Under the pieces are notes generated by a model that saw only the letters and a list, made by a program, of their open reading frames with translations, did no database searches and was not told where the DNA came from. From contig NZ_CP086106.1 in assembly GCF_016765655.2 (NCBI RefSeq), positions 4,796,501 through 4,860,500 on the forward strand: DNA of 64,000 nt. The letters run 5' to 3'. The translations under genes and the position numbers were made by a program. Each line of letters begins with the position of its first letter. The stretch's first letter is position 1. This DNA is from Skermanella mucosa (lineage in GTDB: Bacteria > Pseudomonadota > Alphaproteobacteria > Azospirillales > Azospirillaceae). Of the stretch, positions 6,973-14,987 are shown one piece after another.

Positions 6973-8285
6973 GGGAGCGCGTCAGGTATTATCTGGACTG
7001 GCTTCGGACCAGCCTGTGGTTCATCCCGCTGCTCATGGGCGTGGTTGCCGTCGCTTTCGCCATCCTGCTGCTGACCTGGGGAGCCGACGTTCCCGACGAT
7101 ATGGTGGAGTACTGGCTGCTCTACGCTGGCGACACCGAAAACGCCCGCGAGCTGGTTTCCACACTGCTGTCGGGCATGATCACCATGTTCTCGCTGGTGG
7201 TCTCCATCACCATGGTCGTGCTGACCCTGGCCGCCGGGCAGATCGGCCCCAGGCTGATCCGCAACTTCATCCAGGACCGCCAGACGCAGGCGGTCCTCGG
7301 CCTCTTCCTGGCGGACATCCTGTACCTGATAATCGTCTTCCGGACGATCGACGGCGACCGGATGGACAGTGTCCCGCATCTGGCGGTGACGACGGGAACG
7401 GCGCTGACGGTGCTGTGCCTGTTCGTGTTGCTGTTCTTCGTCCATAAGCTGGCCCGGTCCATCATCTACGACAACGTGGTTCGCAACGTGGCGGGGGATT
7501 TGATGGAGGTGACGAAGCTCCTGCTGCCCGAGAAGAGCGAGGCCCGTCCTGATATTCCTCGGCCGACCCATGACTTCGTGTGGGTTCCGCTCGGTCGGGA
7601 CGGCTATCTGCAAAGCATCGATCTGGAGGCACTGGTTGAAGCTGCCAGCGAGAACGATGCCTTGATCCGGTTGGAGGTCCGCCCCGGCCATTACATTCTC
7701 GGCCGCGGCCGCCACGTGGCGCTTCATTCAACCGCAGCCGGGACGGACGAGACATGCCGGAAAATCCGCGACGCCTTCATCCTGGGCTCGGAGCGGACTC
7801 CGACCCAGGACATCGAGTATGGTATCCGGCAGCTTGTCGAGATGGCCACCCGAGCCCTGTCCCCCGGCATCAACGACGTGTTCACCGCACTGGCCGTGAT
7901 CGACAGCCTTTCCTCATCGCTCGGTCACATCTTCGAACGCGACCTGGAACCGGCAGTCCTGCTGGATGACAGCGGCAGGCCCCGGGTCGTACGGGATATC
8001 GCCGGATATGACAGCATCGTCGGAGCCGCGTTCGATCAGATCCGGCAGGCCGGAAGCGGCCATGCGGCCGTGCTCATCCGGCTCACGGAAGCGATCGGGT
8101 CGCTTGCTCCCTATGTCCGCTCCGACGAACAACGCCAGCCCCTCCTCGAGCAACTCGACATGATCCGGCGTTCGGCGGACGACAACATCAGTGTTCCCAG
8201 GGACCTCACCGCCCTGCACTCGAGTGGAAGCAGGACCCGGGAGCTCCTGATGTCTCTCCCGAAGAAGGATGTGAGGCCATGCTAA
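6969..8285 (+). CDS. DUF2254 family membrane protein
   Basis: A 438-residue protein with about four membrane helices in the first 160 residues (MRERVRYYLDWLRTSLWFIP onward, then SGMITMFSLVVSITMVVLTL) and a long soluble C-terminal domain. The layout and the GQIGPRLIRNF stretch are typical of DUF2254 predicted membrane proteins, whose function is unknown. The ATG at 6969 overlaps the stop of the preceding gene (ATGA), so the two are translationally coupled. Its last 4 bases overlap the end of the convergent creA-like gene. Confidence 0.8.
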   Translation: MRERVRYYLDWLRTSLWFIPLLMGVVAVAFAILLLTWGADVPDDMVEYWLLYAGDTENARELVSTLLSGMITMFSLVVSITMVVLTLAAGQIGPRLIRNFIQDRQTQAVLGLFLADILYLIIVFRTIDGDRMDSVPHLAVTTGTALTVLCLFVLLFFVHKLARSIIYDNVVRNVAGDLMEVTKLLLPEKSEARPDIPRPTHDFVWVPLGRDGYLQSIDLEALVEAASENDALIRLEVRPGHYILGRGRHVALHSTAAGTDETCRKIRDAFILGSERTPTQDIEYGIRQLVEMATRALSPGINDVFTALAVIDSLSSSLGHIFERDLEPAVLLDDSGRPRVVRDIAGYDSIVGAAFDQIRQAGSGHAAVLIRLTEAIGSLAPYVRSDEQRQPLLEQLDMIRRSADDNISVPRDLTALHSSGSRTRELLMSLPKKDVRPC

Positions 8286-8770
8286 TCCGGGCGCCCTTCC
8301 GCCCAGGATACCTGCTCGTCGAACAACGGCACGGTCGAGATCGCCATCTTGGCGCTGCCTTCCTGGATCTGACGGGAGTACGAGACGTAGATCAGGGTGT
8401 TGTTCGCCTTGTCGTAGATCCGCCGGACGGACAGGGACTTGAAGATCAGGCTTCTGCCCTCCGAGAAGACCTCCTCGCCATCCTCGTCGGTCTCGATGTC
8501 CCCGACGACGACCGGGCCGGTCTGGCGGCAGGCGATCGACGAGTTCGACGGGTCCTCGAACCAGTTGCCCTGGGACAGGCGATCGATGAATCCGCGGCTG
8601 AAGTATGTCAGGTGGCATGTGACTCCCTCGACCTCGGGATCGGTGATCGCCTCGATCACGATATCGTTACCCGACCAGTCCGTGCTGATCTCCCCGACCT
8701 GCTCCGCCGCGGCCGAGGTCGCGGTGATCGTTGTCGCGATCAGGAGAATGGATGGCAAGATGCTTTTCAT
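8282..8770 (-). CDS. creA: CreA family protein
   Basis: A 162-residue exported protein. The signal peptide is MKSILPSILLIATTITATSA with likely cleavage after AAA near residue 22. The mature domain carries CreA-type features, including VEGVTCHLTYFSRG, DPSNSSIACRQTGP and a C-terminal SRQIQEGSAKMAISTVPL. CreA proteins are conserved periplasmic proteins of unknown function, about 155-160 residues long, so length fits. GAAGGATTC is not before this ATG on its own strand and the ribosome site is weak, but the signal peptide fixes the start. It ends tail-to-tail with DUF2254, overlapping by 4 bp. Confidence 0.85.
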   Translation of the reverse strand: MKSILPSILLIATTITATSAAAEQVGEISTDWSGNDIVIEAITDPEVEGVTCHLTYFSRGFIDRLSQGNWFEDPSNSSIACRQTGPVVVGDIETDEDGEEVFSEGRSLIFKSLSVRRIYDKANNTLIYVSYSRQIQEGSAKMAISTVPLFDEQVSWAEGRPD

Positions 8771-8930
8771 GAAGGATTCCTGAGTCTTGCTGCGGAGCCA
8801 CAGACCGGAAGGCACTGTGTTCACAGGCATTTTGCTGGGGTTGTCCTTGAACAACAAAGGGAAGCCCATCGTTGCACCAAAGGTCTTGCTAAGGAATTGG
8901 GCATGGAGGGAACTGAAAGACGGGAATGGG

Positions 8931-9572
8931 ATGGATAGGCTTGAGTGTTCCGGTGATGCAGGAAAGCCCGACACGGCACCTGCATCCCAGGTCCTGAAAG
9001 AGGTCCGCGTCGAGGCCCAAGGCGACAAGGTAGCGGTCGGCGACGTGCTGGATGGAGCTGGCGCGCGGGTCTATGGCCTGGCGCTTCTGCTCTTCGCCCT
9101 GCCCGAGGCGCTGCCGCTGCCGATCGTCGGCCTGACCGCCGTCGTCGCCATTCCGCTGGCCATCGTATCCGTATGGCTCGTCCTTTTCGGGACCGGACGC
9201 AGACTGCCGGGCTGGATAAGGCGCAGGACGATCAAGCGGTCCTGGCTGGAGGCCGGCATTTCCAAAGCGGCCGGATGGCTGGAATGGCTCGAGAAGTTCT
9301 CCCGGCCACGCATGCCGGAATGGACGGACCTCGGGCGGCTGTTCGGGGTCGCGTGCCTGCTGCTGACCGTCATGCTGGCCCTGCCGATTCCCTTCGGGAA
9401 CATCGCGCCGGCGCTGTGCATCGCGGGCATCGGCTTCGGGATTCTTCAGCGCGACGGTGCTGTCGTTGCCGCATCCTTGGCGTTGTCCGCCGTCACCCTG
9501 GCAGCCATGTCGGCCGCCATCTACGCGATCGGCTGGGCCGCCCTGGACGTCACCGGCGGCCTGTTCACCTGA
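8931..9572 (+). CDS. ExoD family exopolysaccharide synthesis protein
   Basis: A 213-residue membrane protein with four or five hydrophobic segments (about residues 45-85, 130-165, 172-205) and the ExoD-type stretches LFALPEALPLPIVGL and LALPIPFGNIAPALCIAGIG. ExoD was described in rhizobia as affecting exopolysaccharide production and alkali sensitivity; the biochemical role is unclear. The ATG at 8931 is chosen because the family normally starts about 45 residues before the first helix. The frame is open further upstream to 8787 without a clear ribosome site. Confidence 0.75.
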   Translation: MDRLECSGDAGKPDTAPASQVLKEVRVEAQGDKVAVGDVLDGAGARVYGLALLLFALPEALPLPIVGLTAVVAIPLAIVSVWLVLFGTGRRLPGWIRRRTIKRSWLEAGISKAAGWLEWLEKFSRPRMPEWTDLGRLFGVACLLLTVMLALPIPFGNIAPALCIAGIGFGILQRDGAVVAASLALSAVTLAAMSAAIYAIGWAALDVTGGLFT

Positions 9573-9599
9573 GACGGTCCACCCGTACCGGAGAAAAAC

Positions 9600-9914
9600 A
9601 TGGATTCGAGATCAGAGGCCCACAGGGAAGTCGCCCTTGAGATCCAGAAGCTGGCCGAGGAATTCGAGCGGAGTGACGAACTCGCTTTCCGGCGGAGCCG
9701 CATGGTCTGCTGGGTCGTGGTCGCGGCTGCCACGCTCATCGTCCTGTTCCTCCTCGTGGTCGGCGCCGATTGGCGTTACCTCGGCGCCTTCTGGATCGTG
9801 GTCGTCGGCCTGACCTGGGGGGCGTACTGGGTTTCCGCTCGCCGGCAGCGCCAGCAGACGAGCCTGCTCAGGAACCTGGCGGACCGGTGGATGAGCGGCT
9901 CGCCGACCGCATGA
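9600..9914 (+). CDS. Small two-helix membrane protein (104 aa)
   Basis: The product starts MDSRSEAHREVALEIQKLAE, an acidic amphipathic helix. It then has two membrane helices (about residues 37-55 and 60-80) and a basic C-terminal tail. CGGAGAAAAAC precedes the ATG. It follows the exoD-like gene by 27 bases and is likely cotranscribed with it. No family is recognised; helices with charged flanks are common in small envelope-stress proteins. Confidence 0.55.
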   Translation: MDSRSEAHREVALEIQKLAEEFERSDELAFRRSRMVCWVVVAAATLIVLFLLVVGADWRYLGAFWIVVVGLTWGAYWVSARRQRQQTSLLRNLADRWMSGSPTA

Positions 9915-10101
9915 CTTCGCCGAGCCATATCCCCCAGTTCGCATTCCGTGTCCCCGTCGAGGAACCCGTTCATGTCCTGGAGTGTCACTACAGCCGAGTC
10001 GGTTCTTCTCAGCAGGAGTCCATCGATGCCGCAACCCGTTGCCGAGGCAGCCGACAGACCGTGCCGCCAACAGACTTCCAGTACTCCCCGGGGCGGCTGA
10101 G

Positions 10102-11139
10102 GTGCTTCTTGACCTGACGGATTTTTCTCTCGCCGCGGTGATCGGCATCTTCGTGGCTTGTGCCCTGGCGATAGCGTTTGCCGGCGCCAAACTGGCCGGC
10201 GTCGCGGACACGCTGGCGGACCGGACCGGCATGGGCGAGATCATCGCGGGCGCCCTGTTCGTCGGCGGCAGTACCTCGCTGCCCGGCATCATCACCTCCA
10301 TGACGACCGCCAGCGAGGGCTATGCGGGGCTGGCCATCGGCAACGCGGTGGGCGGCCTGACCGCCCAGACGACGTTCCTGGCGGTCGCCGACCTGGTGTA
10401 CCGGCGGGCCAACCTGGAGCACGCCGCCGCCTCCGTGACCGGCCTGGTCCAGGGCACGCTGCTCGTCACCATGCTGACCATCCCGCTGCTGGCGATGGCG
10501 TCGCCCGAGATCACGATCCTCGGCGTCCATCCCGCCACCATCGTTCTGTTCGTCATGTACGGCTTCGGCCTGAAGCTGCTGTCGCGGGTGAAGGCCGACC
10601 CGATGTGGTCGCCGGTGATGACGGACTACACGCAGGACGAGGCCCAAGAGGCCGATGAGGGCGGGGATCGTCGCGCGACGTCGAGGCTGTGGATGCTGTT
10701 CGCGGCCTATGCCGCGATCACGGCGGTCGCGGGATACCTCATCGGCGAGGCGAGCATCGCCCTGGTCGGCCTGACCGGCCTGTCGGAGACGGCGGTCGGC
10801 ACCGTGTTCACGGCAGTGTCGAACTCCCTGCCGGAGTTGGTGACCGCCATCGCCGCGGTCCGGATCGGCGCCGTGAGCCTGGCCGTCGGCGACATCATCG
10901 GCGGCAATGCCTTCGAGGTGCTGTTCCTGGCCGCAGCCGACATCTTCTACCGCTCCGGCTCGATCTACCACCGGTTCACGGACGAGAACGTCTTCACCAC
11001 GGTCCTGGCCATCCTGATGACCGGCATCCTGCTGCTCGGCATGCTGCGGCGCCAGCAGCAGGGGATCGCCAACATCGGCTTCGAGAGCGCGCTGGTGCTC
11101 GCCCTCTATGCCTGTTCCGTCGTGCTGGTCTTCACCTGA
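10102..11139 (+). CDS. Sodium/calcium exchanger family antiporter
   Basis: A 345-residue protein of about ten membrane helices with the two inverted alpha-repeats of the CaCA family, GGSTSLPGIITSMTTA (about residue 55) and SNSLPELVTAIAAV (about residue 238). These carry the acidic/polar ion-binding residues, although the first repeat has SLPG in place of the usual Pro-Glu. The start is GTG 10102 with GGGGCGG 5-6 bases upstream. A 24-codon frame (10026-10100, ATG with CAGGAG) ends just before this GTG and could be a coupled leader. Predicted to export Ca2+ or Na+ across the inner membrane; ion not determinable here. Confidence 0.75.
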   Translation: MLLDLTDFSLAAVIGIFVACALAIAFAGAKLAGVADTLADRTGMGEIIAGALFVGGSTSLPGIITSMTTASEGYAGLAIGNAVGGLTAQTTFLAVADLVYRRANLEHAAASVTGLVQGTLLVTMLTIPLLAMASPEITILGVHPATIVLFVMYGFGLKLLSRVKADPMWSPVMTDYTQDEAQEADEGGDRRATSRLWMLFAAYAAITAVAGYLIGEASIALVGLTGLSETAVGTVFTAVSNSLPELVTAIAAVRIGAVSLAVGDIIGGNAFEVLFLAAADIFYRSGSIYHRFTDENVFTTVLAILMTGILLLGMLRRQQQGIANIGFESALVLALYACSVVLVFT

Positions 11140-11172
11140 CCGTTCCCATTCACTCTGTCCCCGGATCCCTTC

Positions 11173-12477
11173 ATGTTTGAGATCGTCATCATCATCGCGC
11201 TGACCCTGCTGAACGGGGTGTTCGCGATGTCGGAACTTGCCGTCGTGTCTTCGCGCAAGGCACGGCTCCAGGGCATGGCCGACCAGGGTGTCCACGGCGC
11301 GCGGGCGGCGATGCGCCTGATCGACAACCCGAGCCGGTTCCTCAGCACGGTCCAGATCGGCATCACGATGGTCGGCGTCGTCGCCGGCGCCTACGGCGGC
11401 GCCACCCTCGGCCAACGGTTCGGGACGTGGCTGGACAGCTTTCCGATTTTTGGCGGTTACGGCGAGGCGGGCGGCTACGTGGCCGTCATCGTCGCGATCA
11501 CCTACCTGTCGATCGTGCTCGGCGAACTCATCCCCAAGCGCATCGCGTTGCGGGCGCCCGAGCGCACCGCCTCGATCATCGCCGGTCCCATGAGGACCCT
11601 GTCGCGCATCACGGCTCCCTTCGTCTGGCTCCTGGGAACGACGACCGATCTCCTGCTGCGCCTGCTCGGTCTCCATGGCGGACGTGAGGAGACCGTGACC
11701 GAGGACGAGGTTCGGTCCATGATCAGCGAAGGTACCGAGGCGGGCGTGTTCGATCCGCGTGAGAAGGAGATGATCGACGGCGTGCTGCGCCTCGCGGACA
11801 GAACCGTACGCACCATCATGACGCCACGGCCGGACGTGGTCTGGCTCGATGTCGGCGACAGCCAGGAAGACATGATCAACGAGATCCGCACCTCCGGGCA
11901 CTCGCGCTTCCCGGTCTGCCGGGGCGAACTGGATGAGATCGTCGGCATCGTCCACAACAAGGACCTGCTCGAACTCGCCTTCCAGGGCAAGGCGGTCGAT
12001 CTCGCCACGGTCGCGGCCAAACCGCTGGTGGTCCATGACGGCACCGCGATCCTGAAGCTGCTCGACATGATGAAGCGGTCCGGCCTGCACATGGCGATCG
12101 TGGTGGACGAATACGGCAGCGTCGAGGGCCTGGTCACCATCACCGACATCCTGGAGACCATCGCCGGCGACTTGCCCGAGCCGGGAGAAGCCGCCGAGGC
12201 TGATGCGATCCGGCGCGACGACGGATCCTGGCTGGTGGATGGCTCCATGCCGGTCGATGAGTTCGAAGACGTGCTCGGCGTTCGCGACCTGCGGGAAGGC
12301 GGCGATTATCATACCATCGCCGGGTTCGTCCTTCACGGCATTGGGCATGTTCCGAAACCCGGGGAGTCGTTCGAACATCATGGTGTTCGCTTCGAGGTGA
12401 TGGACATGGACGGCCGCCGGATCGACAAGATCCTGGTCGTGCCGGCTGCTCCGGTGGTTGGGGAAGAGGTGGAGTGA
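11173..12477 (+). CDS. Hemolysin/CorC-type CNNM domain transporter
   Basis: A 434-residue protein with a DUF21/CNNM membrane domain (about residues 1-195, opening MFEIVIIIALTLLNGVFAMS), a CBS pair (about 210-330, with MTPRPDVVWLD and VVDEYGSVEGLVTITDILE) and a C-terminal CorC_HlyC domain (about 345-425). Members are Mg2+/Co2+-related transporters or tolerance factors rather than toxins. It starts 33 bases after the antiporter gene on the same strand. The IS3-family element begins 32 bases after its stop, so the gene itself is intact. Confidence 0.88.
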   Translation: MFEIVIIIALTLLNGVFAMSELAVVSSRKARLQGMADQGVHGARAAMRLIDNPSRFLSTVQIGITMVGVVAGAYGGATLGQRFGTWLDSFPIFGGYGEAGGYVAVIVAITYLSIVLGELIPKRIALRAPERTASIIAGPMRTLSRITAPFVWLLGTTTDLLLRLLGLHGGREETVTEDEVRSMISEGTEAGVFDPREKEMIDGVLRLADRTVRTIMTPRPDVVWLDVGDSQEDMINEIRTSGHSRFPVCRGELDEIVGIVHNKDLLELAFQGKAVDLATVAAKPLVVHDGTAILKLLDMMKRSGLHMAIVVDEYGSVEGLVTITDILETIAGDLPEPGEAAEADAIRRDDGSWLVDGSMPVDEFEDVLGVRDLREGGDYHTIAGFVLHGIGHVPKPGESFEHHGVRFEVMDMDGRRIDKILVVPAAPVVGEEVE

Positions 12478-12508
12478 CGAACACGGCTGTCCATCGTTCA
12501 CGCCGATG

Positions 12509-12539
12509 TGACCTTGCCCCCGTGCAGCGCCTCCCATAG
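12509..12539 (+). repeat. Left inverted repeat of IS3 element
   Basis: 31 bases starting TGACCTTGCCCCCGTGCAGC, matched without mismatch by the reverse complement of 13783-13813. Confidence 0.85.
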
Positions 12540-12571
12540 CCGGGTAAGTTCGGCGAGAGGATGGAGGCGGA

Positions 12572-12863
12572 ATGACGAAATCAACGAGGGCACGCTACAC
12601 GCTGGAGTTCAAGGAAGAGGCCGTTCGTCTGGTCACCGGTGGCGAGCGGGTGGCGATGGTCGCCGGGAATCTCGGCCTGTCGGAGCAGACGCTACATATC
12701 TGGGCCAAGGCAGCGGGCAACGGTGGGTTGAAAAGTTCTGCTACACCGGCAGTCAGTGCTGAACAGGTGGAAATCAGTCGTCTACGAACAGAATTGTCGC
12801 GTGTGAAAATGGAGCGCGGCATCTAAGAAAACAGCGGCGTACTTCGCCAGGGAGTCGCTGTGA
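12572..12863 (+). pseudogene. IS3-family transposase orfA, frameshifted
   Basis: The frame starts MTKSTRARYTLEFKEEAVRL, an HTH_Tnp_1 domain with the IS3 motif LGLSEQTLHIWAKAA and a leucine-zipper-like ISRLRTELSRVKMER. It stops prematurely at 12826. Reading one frame over restores the usual C-terminus (KKTAAYFARESL then TGA at 12861-12863), so about two bases are missing near 12822. The expected TGA overlaps the GTG of orfB at 12860. Confidence 0.75.
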
Positions 12864-13774
12864 AGTACGCCTTTATCGAGCGGCACCGACGGGACTGGCC
12901 TGTCTCGATAGAACGCTCTGTCCTGGATGTCAGTGCCAGAGGATTTCATCAATACCTGCGTCGGACAAGAATCCCCGACAAGGACGTGGGGCGCGTCAGT
13001 GACATGGCCCTGCTGACCCACATCAAGGCGATCCATGCCGAACCAGGCGGGCGCCTATGGATGGCGTCGGATCTGGCGTGAGCTGCGGCACCGAGGCTTT
13101 CGGGTCGGTAAGGAACGGGTGCGCAGGATGATGCACGACAACGCCATTCGGGCGCGGTCAAAGCGGAAATACAAAGCGACGACCGACAGTAATCATGGCT
13201 TACCAGTCTCGGACAACCTGCTGAACCGTAACTTCCAGCCGGAACGGCCGGATCTGGTTTGGACCGGGGACGTCACGTATATTGCTACGCAGGAAAGCTG
13301 GTTGTACCTGGCCGTCGTCATCGACCTGTTCAGCCGGCAAGTGGTCGGCTGGGCGACGGGCGAGCGCATGACACGACACCTCGTGATCGACGCCCTGACC
13401 ATGGCATGGTTCCGGCGGCAGCCGGCGAAAGGTCTGATCTTCCATTCGGATCAAGGATCGCAATATGCCAGTACCGATTTCCAAGCGACCTTGCGCCGCT
13501 ACGGCATACGCGGACCAATGAGCCGCAGGGGCAATTGCTGGGAACCCGTCAGGGTCAGCGAAGCTTCCACTCGGTGACGGAAACGCTTTTCGGCTCGTTG
13601 AAGGTTGAACGCCTGCATGGCATGCACTTCGAGACCCGGCGCCAGGCCAAAGTTGAGGTTGTTGACTGGCTGACCTTCTACAGCCGGAACAGAATGCATT
13701 CTACCCTGGGCTACACAAGCCCGATGGCGTTCGAGGAAAATTGGCGTCGCCAGCAGGAAACGTTGGCGGCATAA
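12860..13774 (+). pseudogene. IS3-family transposase orfB (DDE), two lesions
   Basis: It begins at GTG 12860 (KYAFIERHRRDWPVS) and carries the rve integrase core with the first two catalytic Asp, WTGDVTYI and FHSDQGSQYAS. The frame changes at about 13,060, where the usual YGWRRIWREL region is split. Near 13,550 the conserved NCWDNA-E region is replaced by NCWEPVRVSEASTR and a stop, while the missing part (VTETLFGSLKVERLHG, containing the third acidic residue) continues in another frame to 13774. Not functional as it stands. Confidence 0.8.
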
Positions 13775-13782
13775 CTCAGGCA

Positions 13783-13813
13783 CTATGGGAGGCGCTGCAC
13801 GGGGGCAAGGTCA
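13783..13813 (-). repeat. Right inverted repeat of IS3 element
   Basis: A 31-base perfect inverted copy of 12509-12539, ending GGCAAGGTCA. It lies 9 bases after the transposase C-terminus. Confidence 0.85.
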
Positions 13814-13815
13814 GG

Positions 13816-14047
13816 TCAGTCGCGGTCGCGCTTGGCGTGCCGCTCCTGTTCTAGTTCCAGTTCGCGCACCCGCACCAGAGCCGTGCGGCAGTACTCCTCG
13901 CGCTCGACCGCCGCGGACCCGCGGGCCTTGAGCTTGCGGCGCTGGCTGGCCGCCGCATCGCCGTCCAGTTCCGCCTTGAATCCCTTCAGCCGCTCGCCCA
14001 TTTCGGTGCGCAACGCCTCCAGCCGGCCGCAGCGGCGGAACGACGCG
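13816..14047 (-). pseudogene. Unidentified charged C-terminal fragment
   Basis: An open stretch without a good start codon (a TTG at 14013 is the best). It reads MGERLKGFKAELDGDAAASQ and then a heptad-rich Arg/Glu tail (VRVRELELEQERHAKRDRD), stopping 3 bases outside the IS right end. The composition suggests a coiled coil. It may be a leftover of a gene cut by the IS or another transposon relic. Family not recognised; it may also be non-coding. Confidence 0.25.
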
Positions 14048-14069
14048 GTTCATGATCGCCTAACCCGGC

Positions 14070-14987
14070 TCACACCGCCTTCCGGACGCTGACCGCGACG
14101 ATCCTGTCGTATGGGATCGGACCGGACACAATGCCCACCTCCTGGGAAAAGGCGATCATGCCGGCGACCAACCGCTCCGGCAGGCGAGCATCGTAGAACG
14201 GCAGGTCGCGCCGGACCAGTTCGGCGATCAAGCCGGTTTCCGCAGGCGGGAACAGCGCTCCGGCGATACGGGTCGCCACCTGGGGATCGTCGCGCAGCAA
14301 GGCCTGCGCCTCGGCGACGGCGCGGGCCATGCCGACGGCGGCTTCCGGCGTCCGTTCGATCAGCCGGTCCGTCGTCGCCACGATCGCGGTCGTGTAATCG
14401 AAACAGTCGGCCGGCCCGCCGCCGCGCCGGGGATCGAGAAGCACCATGCCCGTGCCGCTCCGGACGGCCAGTTCCGCCCCCATGCCGTTCGCCCAGAACC
14501 CGTCGATCAGCCCTTCGGCCAGAGCCCGGGCGGCGGTCACGCCGTAATTGACCCGCGCGCCGGCGGCGCCGGGGATCGGGACGATCGTAACCCCGTCACG
14601 GACGCCGTCGATGCCCGACGCGGCCAGCAGCCGCTCCAGCGTCAGCCGCACCCAGGGCGCGGCACCGATCCGGCATCGCCGCAACCCGGCGGCATCGCCC
14701 CGCTCCAGGCCCAGGTCGTTGCGCATGACCAGGAACCAGTAAAGCCCCCGGGACTGGGCGCAGATCAGCTTCACGCCATGCCAGTCGGGAAATGCCGACA
14801 CGGCGGAATGGGACGAGCCCCCGACGAAATCGACCGTTCCGTCGCGCAGCGCCCGATACGCCGCATCCACCGGCGATATCACCTCCAGCGCGACATCCAG
14901 CCCGTGCTTGCGACAGAGGCCCAGTTCGATCGCCGCGATGGCCGGGAAATAGGAGGGCGAGACAAGGTCCGGGATCGCCAGCTTCAT
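14070..14987 (-). CDS. NMT1/THI5-like substrate-binding protein without signal peptide
   Basis: A 305-residue periplasmic-binding-protein-like fold opening MKLAIPDLVSPSYFPAIAAI, followed by the family-typical LGLCRKHGLDVALEV and DFVGGSSHSA. No signal peptide or Tat motif precedes the domain, unlike the two exported binding proteins of the same operon. Its ATG overlaps the stop of the Mo-hydroxylase large subunit by 4 bases, so it is translationally coupled to a cytoplasmic enzyme. It may bind the substrate or a cofactor precursor in the cytoplasm; this is inference. It is the last gene of the 12-gene operon. Confidence 0.7.
   Translation of the reverse strand: MKLAIPDLVSPSYFPAIAAIELGLCRKHGLDVALEVISPVDAAYRALRDGTVDFVGGSSHSAVSAFPDWHGVKLICAQSRGLYWFLVMRNDLGLERGDAAGLRRCRIGAAPWVRLTLERLLAASGIDGVRDGVTIVPIPGAAGARVNYGVTAARALAEGLIDGFWANGMGAELAVRSGTGMVLLDPRRGGGPADCFDYTTAIVATTDRLIERTPEAAVGMARAVAEAQALLRDDPQVATRIAGALFPPAETGLIAELVRRDLPFYDARLPERLVAGMIAFSQEVGIVSGPIPYDRIVAVSVRKAV

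Larger units (their letters stand above)
12509..13813. mobile_element. Degenerate IS3-family insertion sequence
   Basis: A 1,305-bp element bounded by perfect 31-bp inverted repeats and containing orfA/orfB remnants of an IS3-type transposase. At least three coding lesions are visible, near 12,822, 13,060 and 13,550, so it cannot make an intact enzyme. No target-site duplication is visible next to the repeats, which suggests an old or rearranged insertion. The outer bases are TGACC...GGTCA. Confidence 0.85.

Noticed and set aside
10009..12537. An open frame of about 840 codons on the minus strand across the antiporter and CorC genes
   Set aside because: It runs antisense to two clear membrane-protein genes and its product is Asp/His/Gln-rich with no fold or start signal.
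13811..14053. An 80-codon Gly/Arg-rich frame on the minus strand after the IS element
   Set aside because: It overlaps a more protein-like charged frame and the IS end, and has no ribosome site.
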